DNA from: Dipteronia dyeriana | Taxonomy: Eukaryota; Streptophyta; Magnoliopsida; Sapindales; Sapindaceae | Reading direction: 5' to 3' | NCBI GenBank assembly: GCA_032871835.1 | Contig: CM065298.1 | Location: 14,699,096-14,763,095, forward strand | DNA: 64,000 nt | Shown: one piece after another, positions 25,282-37,851 of the stretch | Position numbering within the stretch: the first letter of the stretch is position 1 | Layout: every line of letters starts with the position of its first letter | Notes under the pieces: generated by a model | Databases searched by the model: none | What the model saw: only the letters and a program-made list of their open reading frames with translations | What the model was told of the DNA's origin: nothing | Made by a program: the position numbers and the translations under genes

Positions 25282-26493
25282 AAATATACTTTAATGTTAG
25301 TCGTTTATGACTGATGAGAACTACATCTTCTACTTCGTATCATGTAATTTGTCAAATTTGAGGAAGTCAAAAACTCTGTTTTGTCTGGCAAAATGTGAAA
25401 TGTATTTATTTGATATGCTATAAATTATCAGTTCTTGTGGAATATTCTGACAGATCCAAGGCAGAAATCTGAACAATCCTAAACTTCTATAATGTTGATG
25501 TGCTGCTAAACATTATCAATTCAAGTGGCACACATAGATAGGTCCAAGGTAGAAATTCTGAACAATCCGGTAATCCCCTGCTAATCAGGAATGATGATTG
25601 ATAAAAAAAAATGCTTATAACAAATACTCGTGCTCAACACATGACTAACAAATTACATAGGTTGTATTTGCTGTAAGAAATGAAAAAACTTCCAGACAAT
25701 TCATATAAAGCAAAATGTATCAACTAGTCAAAAATTGTTTCAATTAGTGATGCAGGACTTTGGATGGCTCTCAAACTAATATGCAGGGGCTGTTGCTCAT
25801 AAGTCAGCAAATCAGCACCATATTATAAATTTCAGTCATGGGAAAACAAAAATTCAAAAGTTTGTAAGCTTAAGGGACCCTTTCTCTTTTGCTTTAACTT
25901 TATTCTTCATTCGGGTTGACATGACAAGACTTTATCATCGGTCTTAATTATTTTGAAAAAAGACAAAGCAGCAGAAGGCAAAACTCTCTGAAAATGGACA
26001 GGATCTGGTTTAATCATTTCGGGAATCATAACAGTGACATACATCAGAGTAGTCAAGGCATATTGGTTTTAAGCAAACCTCATATTTATTCATACCAAAT
26101 TATTCAGATGAACAAATTTCTAGCACAGCAATGCACAGAGAAAGAGGATATATTATTAATTTTACATCACAGAATACCAGAATTCTGCGTGTTAAATACC
26201 GCGGAAACGCTTAAATAAATTCTTTGGTTAAATTCAAAATCTATGCTGATATACGATAGGATAATGCTAAAGATCAAGGTACAAACTTGGATTCTGATTG
26301 AATTTCAAGTAGAGGAAAGACGTGAACTTAATTACCATTTGGGGTCAAAAAGCAGAAATGATTAAAGAAACTTTCATGAAAAGGAGTTAAGTGGACCAGT
26401 AACACTATTGAAGTCCATCAAGTATAGTCAATTCTCTAAATCATATCACTATATTTTTCTACTGTGAATATCTGAAAGTTAACAGTTCCACTA
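25282..26493. other. Spacer between genes A and B
   Basis: There is no gene. The sequence is homologous to the C-D spacer (40695-41887) and to the E-F spacer (53165-53834 plus 56632-56677). For example, the shared phrase attctgaacaatcc occurs near 25555, 41010 and 53438. It is part of the duplicated module. The ORF at 25994-26218 has no paralogous conservation that I can see and no recognisable motif. Confidence 0.7.
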
Positions 26494-29400
26494 ATGGAGC
26501 TTAAAGGAAGGAATCACGTCCTTTCAAGCTTTTCATGCTTCATACTCTTGATGGGGCATTCTTGTTCCCAAACAGACAGATTACTCCAGGGCCAACAACT
26601 CCAAGATTGGGAAGTTCAAGTTGGGATTCTTTAGCCCTCAGGATTTTACGAATCGTTACTTAGGAGTATAGAACAATAGGCCTAAAGATGCGATGTTTAT
26701 GTTGTATGAAGAAGATTATTACGAACCAGTGTGGGTTGCCAATCGGGACAGCCCAATCTCAGATCATTCTGGATTTCTTACAATAGATAGCAGTGACGGC
26801 AATTTGAAAATTTTACACAGCGGAGGAAGTCCTATTGCAATAAGTTCAGTTCAAGGATCCAGAAACACAAGTGTTACTCTCCAGCAATCTGGCAACTTAG
26901 TCATTCATGAAACCAGTTTAAATGTTGGCAAAGCTTTGATTATCCAACTGATACACTTCTTCCCGGAATGAAACTGGGAATTAACTAGCAAACTGGCCAT
27001 AAATGGTTTCTCCAATCCTGGCTTACTGATAGCTCTCCTGCTCAAGGATCATTTACCCTTGGCATGAACCCCAACGCCTGAAGCCAGTTGATCATCTGAT
27101 GGCAAGGGAAAATGTGCAGGACTAGTGGGCTTTGGCTAAAAGGGGATTTCAACTACTCAGATTCATGGGGTGTTAACAACTACAACGTTAGCTACACTTC
27201 AAATGAACAAGAAATGTACTTCAGCTATTCTACAAATGAAGATTCTACATCATTTCCAATTTTAACAATTGTTCCAGACGGTAGTCTCACATATGATGGT
27301 GGAGATATATCATATGGTGTTTGCCCAATAATTGAGAACAAGATGACCCTGATATGCAGGAAAGGTGTTCTTGATTTCAATCTCAAATATGGTTTCATGT
27401 CTGGAGATGGATTCAAGTTCTAAGAAAGTGATAACATGATCTCAATAGATTGTGAACTTAAATGCCAGAACAATTGTTGCTGCTTTGCCTATGCTACCAC
27501 AAACAGAGAAAACGATACTGGCTGTGAGATTTGGAGCAGGGTTACAAAACTTATAGAGGCTCATAAAAGAAATTATCGTCCAATATATATGGAAGTTGAA
27601 TCTGCTTTCGTAGTATAGTTTAATTTTGATTTAACAAACACCATACTTGATGTATTCAGAAGATCTCCCTCAAATTTTCTTTAAAGAAACTTTCTAAACT
27701 TTTATGGCAAAAGCCTGAACATAATAATAGTTTTAGGTTTTTCATTTGGCATTTTTATCATTGCAGAAAAGAAGCAGTGGATACGGTATATAGTTGCACG
27801 AGTAGGAGCTCTACTGGAGATCTTAGTATGTTCATTAAGCTATCTATCAAGGAGAAAAAACAAGGGTATGCAATCTTCAAAAATTAGCTAAAAATGTAAA
27901 GAAAACTTTCCTTTCATAATCTGAACTGTCATAAACATTTGTATCCTGAAGATTACTAGAACCATGTTATTAGTCCATATGGTTGTTGCCAGGTTGAGAT
28001 GATTTGTTTATTTATTTAGTTTTACTTTATTTTGAAATAAAATAAAATTGTTGCAGAGGAGAATTGGTGGCCGTCACTAATCGTTGCAACAGGAATAGCT
28101 TTAGTGATACCTCTGTTGTGCTACTTATGCTATCTGGCGTGGTGAAAAATCAAGGCTAAAGGTAATTACATCAAACAAATAGGCCAATAATGAATATTGA
28201 TTAATCGTGGTCTAATCTAGACTTCCCATATATTTTAAATAGTGGAGAGCATGATGAACCGAAGGAAGCTATTACTAGAGCTTGGGGGAAATTTCTCCTT
28301 TCCCACCACACAAAACAAAGATCATAGCACCAACCATGACTTGAAGATATTAAATTTTCAAACCATTGTTGCTACTACAGACAATTTCCCATCTGCAAAT
28401 AAACTAGGAGAGGGAGGATTTGGTCCAGTTTATAAGGTATTTTTTTTTTTTTTGAATTTTACTCTTATTAGGTATTGTTTTGTAACTACAAAAGAGCCTT
28501 ACTTTCAGGGAGAATTATTAAATGGTCAAGAAATAGCAATAAAAAGACTCTAAAAAAGATCCGGACAAGGAATAGTGGAGTTCAAGAATGAAGCCATACT
28601 CATTGCAAAATTGCAATATACTAATCTTGTATGGCTATTAGGATGTTCTATTCAGAGAGAAGAAAAGATTTTAGTCTATGAGTATATGACAAACAAAAGC
28701 TTGGATATCTTTATTTTCAGTAAGTGTAAAATGTTGGAATTTGCTAACTTCAAGTTTGTCACTTAATTAACTATAATTAACTATTATTCATTCCTTAATT
28801 TTGTTCTTTTATTTGTATTTTTTACATTTTGATATAGATTATGATAGAAAAAAGTAATTAAATTGGAAAAAGCATTTTACCATAATAGAAGGGATCGCTC
28901 AAGGACTCCTTTATCTCCATAAATATTCAAGATTAAGGGTGATTCATCGAGACTTGAAAGCTGGTAATATTTTACTAGATAACCAAATGAATCCAAAAAT
29001 ATTTGCTTTCGGGATAGCTAGAATTTCGGGGTAAACGAGTTAGAAGCAAACACAAATAGAGTTATTGGAACATTGTAAGTATACATTAGATTACATGCTA
29101 GCACATATCGTTGCTTTGTCATGTGCATATATTTGTCATTTTAGATACTTAAACTAATGTTCAATTGTTCGTTAGTGGCTATAAGCCTCCAGAATATGCA
29201 ATGAATGGCCATGTCTCAACAACAACAGATGTATTTAGCTTTGGAGTCTTGGTACTAGAAATTGTTAGTGGCAGGAGGAACACTAGCTGCTATCATATAG
29301 AGCATCCACTCAACCTTGTAGGATATGTAAGTATTCATTCAAAATAGTTTTTTATCAAATGATTATACGAGCATTGAAACTTATGGGGCAGGATATATAA

Positions 29401-29759
29401 TATAATTTAACTTGTCTATCATTTCTAATCTCCTTTTTCAGGCATGGCAGCTATGGAATTAAGGTAAAGGCTTAGAGATAATGGACCTGACAATGGATGA
29501 ATCATGCTCTTCTAATGAAGTACTGAGATGCATTCATGTGTGTCTCTTGTGCGTCCAAGATCAAGCAGCGGATAGACCAACAATGTCCAATGTCGTTTCC
29601 ATGCTTACCAATGACACAAGTCACACAATACTTCTACATGCACCAAAACAACCAGCATTTTTTATCAATGGTAATTCTGAAGAGTTAGAAGCTCCGGAAA
29701 TTAAGCTAGAGAATTGTTCTATAAATGATGTGACAATTTCAGATATCGATGGAAGATAA
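26494..29759 (+). pseudogene. Receptor gene B: G-type lectin S-receptor-like kinase pseudogene (type II)
   Basis: The start MELKGRN, a signal-peptide-like segment ending near HSCSQTD, lectin segments (EPVWVANRDSPISDHSG), a PAN-like segment (CELKCQNNCCCFAYATTN) and kinase exons ([11 protein letters not shown] at about 28410, [15 protein letters not shown] at about 28930, [16 protein letters not shown]) show the family. Lesions are many. About 27 bp are lost near 26610. TAG stands for Trp at about 26669, and TAA at 27421. A TGA follows the second membrane exon's GCG-TGG near 28142. TAA at 28551-28553 ends the kinase N-lobe at IKRL. There are further stops near 28857 and 29460, and a small deletion in the DFG region (about 29020). 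Both membrane exons are still present (about 27768-27867 and 28057-28160). Gene D is its closest relative here and shares the N-lobe stop. Confidence 0.9.
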
Positions 29760-30501
29760 ATGTCATAATAATGTAAGTAATGTTGGTTGATGAGGATTCT
29801 GATTAAAATATAATGAATCATGTTGTATGGCATTGGCAGATAGTGAATGTTAAATGAGCTGATAAACGAAACTTTAGTTTGCTAAGTCAATGGAAATCTT
29901 TAATTGAATCCTGAAATTTCGATGTTGGTTTTGATGTGTTGTAAATGATCAATAATTTAGGCAAACTTATAACATATTCAAGCCAGAATCGTACGGGGGT
30001 GGAGGGGGAGGGAATACAGAGAAGCAGCAGTGAATAAATCTTGTTTGACGCATTTCATCAAACATCTACACTGCATTTCAATTTCTCATGGTCGTGAAAA
30101 CCAAAGCCTTAGCACTTCCCTGCAAAGTGCAAATTTGTGAATCTGGAACTCTCACCAGTTGCATTATTCATAGCTCTGTCTGTTGTAGCAGAGCATTATA
30201 AGCAATGCCGTTAATTAGAGAACCTCTAACGAATTGTTTTCGAGATTTCTCTGAAAAAGAAATTTGATGCTTTTCTGTCGGTGTTTTCTGACGTGGCATC
30301 CAATCAGCACTTACTTAATGACAAGACCGCCCAGTCATCAAGATTTGCCTATGATGCAGTCGAATCAGCAAAACTTACTAATATGGCATGCAATCCATAG
30401 CCGTACGATTTTTTTTTTTTAAGACTATAGCCATACGATCTACACCATTAGACTTTGTGCCTTGGAACCGGCTATTTTGTCTGGATTTGTATAATTGTAG
30501 G
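29760..30501. other. Spacer downstream of gene B
   Basis: There is no gene. Positions 29760-30130 align with the sequence after gene D (45266-45640). At 29774-29781 a single aatgtaag marks the empty site of the small hAT element found after D. The right end (attgtagg, 30494-30501) is the left target copy of hAT copy 2. Confidence 0.75.
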
Positions 30502-30702
30502 TAGTGCTGTACAAATGGACTAGCCTGACCCATTAGGTACGGTCTGGTCAGTCCATTTTTGGAAAAAGGTCTGGTCGGGTTCGGTACATCGACCTGCCTC
30601 AGGCGGGCTGTGTCTGCGAGCCGCGGGCCAATTCTGTTGGGCCTGGTCCGGCGGGCTTGACGGGTCTGGTCTAATTTTTTTTTCTAAATTACGTTTATTT
30701 GG

Positions 30703-30730
30703 ATTTAGGGTTTAGGGTTTAGGGTTTAGG
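30703..30730. repeat. Telomere-like TTTAGGG block inside hAT copy 2
   Basis: About four tandem tttaggg-type units lie downstream of the transposase (which is on the minus strand), matching the CCCTAAA block of copy 1. Confidence 0.88.
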
Positions 30731-30972
30731 ATTTGAAATGAATAAAGAAAACGACCAATTATTAGGATTTGAAATGAATAAAGAGAACGAATAATTTTTT
30801 AATTATTTATTTATTTTTTACTTATAGAATTCAGTATTACATATTTACATTATTGCCTCATTAAAAACCTTACCAATAAAAACCCAGTGGGATAAAAACT
30901 TGGTAAGGGAAAAAGAGTGCAACCGTTTTATAACTTACAAGTAAATAATAAATACATATGTAAAAGTATAAC

Positions 30973-33051
30973 CTAGTTCTGGGTCTGGCCACTACCTACA
31001 GGGTCATCAATATATAGATTGTCGAAATTTAGAATAAGCTCTTTATCTACAGTTAGATTTTACAACCTTTTTTTAGCATGCTCCCAATCCCGAAGGCATG
31101 TTAGTACCACCACTATCTCCGGAGACAAACAGTTTCTTCTTGGTTCAATTATGTGTCCACTGGTGCTGAAAACTTGTTCTGAAGACACCGTTGACATTGG
31201 AATAACCAGTACGTCATGTGCTAAGTGTGACAGAATTGGATACCTGTTCGTATAAGTCTTCCACCATAACAACAAATCAAACTCGTTCTTGTCTTCAACA
31301 GCATCGAACTGTGCTTCAAGGTACCTAATAAGTTCGGTACAAGAATATGGGCTAGATCTTTACCCTGAAGAAGTACTTGTTGATTTGTCCTTTTTTCACC
31401 GTTTCAGAAGGCTCCAACTTATTTGATTCGGCTCTGTCTCCGGTTGTGTTGATTAAGGGGTGTCAATGTTGCCAAACCTGCTCTCATAATTACAAAAAAT
31501 CTTGAACGACTTGGTTCGAATGTCAATAATTTGTTCTGAATAATCTATTGACAAATTAATACCAATAAACTCAAACAAAACTTCTAAACCAGATAATTTA
31601 ACCCTAGGATCTACTATAGCACTTAAGGCATAAAGTAGAGGAATGTTAGCCCAATATTTTTTCAACTTTGTCTCCATGGCAACAACTGCAGCGCCTAGAT
31701 GTTCATCTTCTCTATAACTGTTTAACAGTTCAAACATTTCCACTATCTGATGGATTGCCTGGGAAGATGTGGGGTAATATACCCCGGAAAGAGTTATAGT
31801 GGCATTGTAAAAAATCTTTAAAAATTGAACAAAAAACTTTTCCACATACCAATCGTCTGTGGTAAGTATTTTTGGACTATGTTGACCTTTTTCGGCCAAT
31901 TTCATGTTATAAAAATATGTAATTGTTGTATTATATTTCAAACAATTTTCCAACATTAAATAAGTAGAGTTCCATCTTACCGGTATATCAGTTTGGAATC
32001 GTCGGGGTTTGAGACCGTTTAATTTACAATGTCTCTTGAATTCACTGAATCTAGGATTAGAACTGCAAATCCAAAAAATGGCATCTCTGATGCGATCTAT
32101 TTGGTCGCTTACCTGCTTTAAACCACCATGTACAACAAAATTTATTATATGGCATCCACACCGTTGATGGAAGAAATAACCTCTATCTTGCGGGATATTT
32201 CTTGCAACAAACAATGCAATAGAGCTAGTATTTGCATATGCATTATCTAATGTGATCGAAAGGATGCGATGCATGATTTCATAAGTTTCTAAAACATAAA
32301 TAATGACATTTAAAATGTTTTCTGCGGTATGTGCAAAATCCATAGGACGAAAACCAATAATTCTTTTTGTTATCCTCCAGTCAGAATCTAAATAGTGTCC
32401 CGTGACACATAAACAGTCATGTTTGGAACATGCATTCCAAATATCAGAAGTTAATGCAACAGAGACACTTAAATGTTGTATTTTAGCAACTAAGTCATCT
32501 CTTTGGGTTTCAAACAATCGTATCAAATCATTTCTAGTGGTGGTTCTAGAAACAGGTTCAAATTGGGGGTTATATGCAGATGTGATTAATTCTTTATAAA
32601 ATGGACTCTCACCAGTATTGATCGGTTGATCATTGTGTGCAATGTATCGTGCCAAGCACTCTCTAGCGTGCATGGCGTCAAACTGCAACGTCGTAACGGA
32701 CCCGTCTGGGTGCCGTTAAAGTTGTGTCTGGGTTGTAGTGTCTACCTGTCCATGTGCAGACATACATTTGTACATATGCCGTCTCAAATGGTTGGTTCCC
32801 CTCGTACTTGTAGCATAATCCTTATGACAGAATTTACATTTAGCTCTGGGGCCAGACGTCCCGTTTGGGAGTGTCATTTGGACTATGTTGAAACATTGTC
32901 ACACATCTGATGTTAATTTTCTGGGACGTGATGTTGGTGTAACGGCGGAACTAGAAGGTCCCGCTTGAGTATGGGTCAGCTCTGAAATATCAAATTCATC
33001 GTTGAGCATATTCAAACCGTCCGGAAAATAAGGCTGCTGGTTTGGATCCAT
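30973..33051 (-). pseudogene. hAT transposase pseudogene (copy 2)
   Basis: Read on the minus strand from ATG at 33051. It carries the N-terminal BED-finger segment (about 32760-32900), a long open core at 32688-31453 (411 codons: SDIWNACSKHDCLCVTGHY, LDNAYANTSS, FFHQRCGCHIINF, PVRWNSTYLML), and the dimerisation segment (31275-31060, YPILSHLAHDVLVIPMSTVSSEQVFS). Stops are TGA at 32899-32901 (a Trp codon in copy 1) and TAA at 32716-32718, 31453-31455 and 31060-31062, each a Gln codon in copy 1. Another TGA is at 31396-31398. Most are explained by single C-to-T changes on the coding strand, or G-to-A for the Trp codon. The catalytic core is intact over a longer run than in copy 1, but the full protein cannot be made. 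Confidence 0.9.
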
Positions 33052-34818
33052 TATCCGAAGTAAAAATATGAGCACTATAGTAGTTAATAGTCAAATTAAA
33101 AATCAATATTTACTAACAATAATCTTAATTTACTAACAATAATTAATATAAATAATACGACATTATTTTACTTTTAAAAAAAAATCATAATCTACTAACA
33201 AAAAATATTAAATTCACTACTACAAATAAAATTGATAAATTTACTAACAACACATATGAAATGAAATACTACACATAAAAATCTTAATATAGTAATAAAA
33301 CTTATTAAAATTAACCACTACTCTTAAATTCATAATATACTGAAAACAAATATTATAATAAACAACTACACAAATAATTCATAATCTACTAACACAAAAT
33401 ATTAAATTCACTACTACACTTAAAATTCATAATATACTCACCAAAAATATTAAAATAAACAACTACACTAAAAATTCATAATATACTAACCAAAAATATT
33501 AAAATAAACAACTACACTAAAAGTTCATAATTTATGAATAAAATAATATTAAACGTAACTACTACACTTAACATTCATCATTTACTTATTACAAAAATTA
33601 AATTCAGTAATACAAATTAACTTTCTAAATTTACTAATAACAAATATTAAAATTGCTACTAAACTTAAAAATCTTAATATACTAAACAAATAATATTAAC
33701 ATTAAAGCCCAAAAATTGATAAACTAACTAACTAAATAAAAATGTTTTCATTTAGTAACTAAAATCTAAACATAAACATATAAATTTACTATGAAAATAT
33801 GTTTGAGCAAAAGTAATAACAAAATTGTACCTTTAAAATTTGATGTGTTGGTGGAAATGTAGAGAATTTTGTAGAGAGAGTAATAATGAAATTGAATGAA
33901 AAATTTAAGAGAGTTGGAGAATATATTAGAGAATGAGATTTGAGAGAATGAGAGATTGAAAGAATGATAGAGAGAGTGATTGGAAAATGAAATGGATGGA
34001 AGTATTTATAGAAAAATTTGATTTGTGGGTCAAAATGTAATTTAAAAGATTTGAGGGGGGTTTTGTAATTATTTTAGGCTCCAACGGCTGGAATTCAAAT
34101 TCCAGCCGTTGGAGAGTTTTTTTTTTTAAAAATAAAAAATAATAAAATATGGTTAATGGGAGGGACCGGGCGGCCGGCCCGACCGGCTGGTCCAGGGGCC
34201 TGGCACGCCGGCTTGGCATGCCGTGGCGGGCCGGCCTGTCAGGCCTCATACCAATGGCTCGGAAGGCGGCCTGTCACGGGCATGGCCGCTGCCTGGCTCT
34301 CTTCCTTCACGGGCCATGCTTGGCACGGCACATTGGCTTCGTGGACCGGCCCATAATTACAGCACTAATTGTAGGTTAGCTACGAGCTGTAGTTGTTTTT
34401 TTTATGCATTACTTTTTTAAAAATTTATAAATTTTTAATTTTTGTTGATTATTAGATTAAAGAAATTAACTATTTAATTATATAGTAGCTAAACCTGATT
34501 TTGTATGTCATTTTAACAAAATCATCTAAAATTAGAGTACGAGAAGAATCTTCATATATAGCCCAATGATCTTCATATATTGGACATTATGGTACTAACT
34601 TAAATAGTTAAATATAAAGAATACCTTTTCAAATTTCAATATACGAAGATTTGAGCCTTGGCCGTCGGTTATGGAACGGGGGTACGGGTGCATTACCATC
34701 TCTATTAAGAAGTGGTGTGTCTAAGTACTATTACTTTAATCAATTGTTATTCTCATCAAATCATGTTGACTTTGACGGAAAAAAAAAACATAATCGCTAG
34801 ACAATTTCATATATTAAA

Positions 34819-34990
34819 AAAAAGTAATATTACTTTGTTCAAATCTAGTGTCCAAATGATGTGGCAACACTCAAGTCTATTTATTTGTATTGGATTAGAT
34901 TTGTATGATTTAAATCAATGGACTGGAGTGTTGCCACATCATTTGGACACCGGATTTAGACATCAGATTTGGATAAAGTAGTACTACTCT
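34819..34990. mobile_element. MITE-like inverted-repeat element, about 170 bp
   Basis: Arms containing gtccaaatgatgtggcaacac and gtgttgccacatcatttggac face each other, with agtaatattac / gtagtactact type ends. A related element is at 47736-47905. The exact ends here are approximate. Confidence 0.65.
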
Positions 34991-36025
34991 AAAAAAAATC
35001 TAAATAATATTGTACAACTTTGACTATTCAAAAATCTTGTTTATTGTAAAACTATGGTCAATCTCTCTCTCTCTCTCTACAATCTATAAATATCTTTTCC
35101 TTGTCTTTGTTTCTCTTGGTTTTTTCAAGTCTAATTAAAACATCAAGTTGCATGAAAGAGAAAAAAATGATCAAATTATGACCATGCATTTTTTATTTTG
35201 CTTAGGTGTCATTAGATTATAAAAAGTAGGGGTATGCGTTTTCGGTTTGATTTGGGTTTACACTTAATGTCAAACCAAACCAATATAGATCGATTTAGCT
35301 ATATTTAATCTCAAACCAAATCAATGTGATTTTTTTTGGTATTATATCATAAAAAATATTTAAATAAAAAAAATCATAACATAAAATATTAATTTTATAT
35401 ATGCATATATAGGAAGTACAAAAAAATCAAACGAGTAATTACTGCATGCATATATATCTTTATTAAAGACATTAATTAAAGATATGTTTGACAATATCTA
35501 TACTTTTGAAATCCTAATACATCAATCTATCAGAAGAATTATATCAAAACAAATAAATAAACTATAAAACCTTAAAATAATCGATAAAAGTTATAATACC
35601 TGGACTGAATAGAAAACGTAGATGAATTTTATATTTTAATTTTATGAATCACATATCAAACATTATTCATTGAATTTATTGGATCCAAATTTCAAAAACC
35701 AAATCAATTTATTCGGTTGACAACTTTTTACCAAGGAATCTTGCCACATCGATTCAAATAAAATCTATGAATATTTAACAAAGTATTTAAATCTAGATAT
35801 TTGAACAATATAGATATCCACGTAATATCGACTTATTCAATTTATTGGGATAAGATTTCTGAAATAAGATTGTTTATTAAAATGATTTTCAATATATAAA
35901 ATTAATGGATCATGATCCTCTCCTTGGTCCTTTTTTTTCCTTGGGTTTTTTCAAATATAATTAAAACACGTAATTGCATAAGATAGAAAAAATGATCAAA
36001 TATCGACCATGCATTTTTAATTTTG

Positions 36026-36452
36026 GGAGAAATATCATTTGACTCCCTATGTTATTCTAAAAGATCAATTATTTAATGATTTATTTTTTTAGTAAAGTTT
36101 TCCCTGACTTTTGAAACATATATCAAATAGGTTCATTCGTCTGTCAACCGTTAATCCACGTTAACGACTTGAGGGTCATTTATGTCATTTTATTGAAGTT
36201 TATTTTAAGATAGCACACGTGTACCTATTACATTTTTAAACCTAAAAAAACCCTTTTAGAACGAAAGTTCCTTCCTATCCATAAATCCTTAGAAAGCAAA
36301 ACAAACTCATTTAAATAATTGATCTTTTAAAAAATGTCAGGAGGATTTATTTGATATAGTTTTCAAAAGTTAGGAAAAACTTTACTAAAAAAATAAATTC
36401 ATTTAAATAATTGATCTTTTAAAATAATATAGGGATCCATATAATATTTCCC
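36026..36452. mobile_element. Mutator-like MITE with long terminal inverted repeats
   Basis: The ends start ggagaaatat and finish ataatatttcc, and about 50 bp pair in inverse orientation (ctaaaagatcaattatttaa facing ttaaataattgatctttta). The flanks tttaattttg (36016-36025) and tttaattttg (36453-36462) are identical. The paralogous stretch upstream of gene E (about 48019-48032) has one such sequence and no element. A duplication of 9-10 bp with long termini fits the Mutator superfamily. Confidence 0.8.
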
Positions 36453-37206
36453 TTTAATTTTGCTTAAGAATCATTTGATCCATGTAATGGACTATCCATT
36501 TATCAAATTATTTGAGTATGAATTTTGCCCGATCAATTTTAACAAAGTAATATTACTCCAATCAATCTAACTTTATCAATCCAAGCAAAGTTAGATTGAT
36601 TTAGATTTTAGGAGGGATTGCTCTATCCGGTTGAATTGGCTTTAATTTTGAATGTTTGAGATTGTTAACTTAATAAATAATCCCGTTTAAATTAACTCTG
36701 GGAAGTAGAAAAAATCGATTTAAAATTAAAATTGAAAGGTGTTTGATAAATTACTATTAAAATTTAGTTCCTCTGCTCATCTGGTCATTTTCCTAGCCTA
36801 ACCTAATTTTATAAGACGTAAACATAGCAATAAATATATAATTAAGATGTGATTAGTTTCCATAACTATTTTATCGATAACCAATCATATGCTTTAAAAA
36901 ACTCTCAAGGTCGGGAAAAAAAATCAGATTAGTAAAGAATCAAAATCCTAAAATTAATCAACTTAATAAAAATGAAAAATCAAGGGATGGGATGAGGTTA
37001 GTCCGATGGTAAACCCCTCACACATGAACCACGAAGTTATGGGGTTAAGTCCTCATTCATCACAATAAAAACCCAAATTTATGTAATAATTTATAATAAA
37101 AAAAAGGCAAGAAAAATGTGTTTGATAAACTTTATTACATCATATAAAAAAAAGACTAAAATGGACATTATAGGTATACATGTAATATATTTCTTATATT
37201 ACATAT

Positions 37207-37396
37207 GATTCTTCCAGGAATGCAGGAATGAAATTGGGAATCAAATTGAAAAATGGGAATCAATGGTTTCTAATTTCAGTTTCTTCAATCATGGATTACC
37301 TGGGACTCTCCTGCTCCAGGGTCATTTAATCTTGGCGTTGAAAGTGGAAATCAAATGGTATGTGAGCGGTTTCAATCTGCAGGAAAGTTGAACATG
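37207..37396 (+). pseudogene. Relic of a third lectin receptor gene (copy before gene C)
   Basis: The plus strand encodes a lectin fragment (MKLGIKLKNGNQWFL, then ITWDSPAPG) matching ILPGMKLGINLQTGHQWFLRSW of the neighbouring genes. No kinase is present. It is the shorter counterpart of 48860-49396. The following 380 bp of non-coding sequence up to gene C is shared with the region before gene E. Confidence 0.7.
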
Positions 37397-37851
37397 GTAT
37401 TTATCTTTTCCCGGTCAGAAATGGTTACATGCCTAGAGGTGGATATTCAAATTCAAAGGACGCCTTTCTTCTTCTCTGATTGTGAGCTTGACCAGTGATG
37501 CATATTGCTAGTCCAGTGTAAGGTTGTGAACCTTTACACACCTGATCGATCAACTCACCTACCATTCTTCTTGATTCCTTGTCTTTTGTAGGCAACAATT
37601 GTACTGTATTTGATTCCTATTCTCTAACAACTACACTATTCTTTTTGAATTAGGATCCAATAATGATCAAATTAAAAAGAATTATCAGCATTAACTTTCC
37701 ATGGAGAACACTTGAGACTGTTTCAGTCAATGATCAACATCGTCGGCTGACTGTGGATAAAAATGAAAAATCGTAAATATTTGTGCTTATTTTAAAGATT
37801 TCCATGAACATCGATATTCTTGCAGCAATTCTGGCAGTTAACAAAACCATA

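Larger units (their letters stand above)
30502..34367 (-). mobile_element. hAT DNA transposon, copy 2 (TAGTGCTGTA family), reverse orientation
   Basis: The ends tagtgctgta (30502-30511) and tacagcacta (34358-34367) are perfect 10-bp inverted termini. They are flanked by attgtagg on both sides (30494-30501 and 34368-34375), a perfect 8-bp target duplication. It is 3866 bp and belongs to the family of 8371-12244 but points the other way. GC-rich GGCCGG-type subterminal blocks lie at 30520-30670 and 34150-34350. The perfect ends and target copies suggest a younger insertion than copy 1. Confidence 0.96.
34368..37196. other. Spacer upstream of gene C
   Basis: There is no supported gene. From about 35230 onward the DNA aligns with the region upstream of gene E (about 45840-49220), interrupted by element insertions present in only one of the two copies. 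The ORF at 34712-34981 is a MITE and its flank. Confidence 0.7.
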
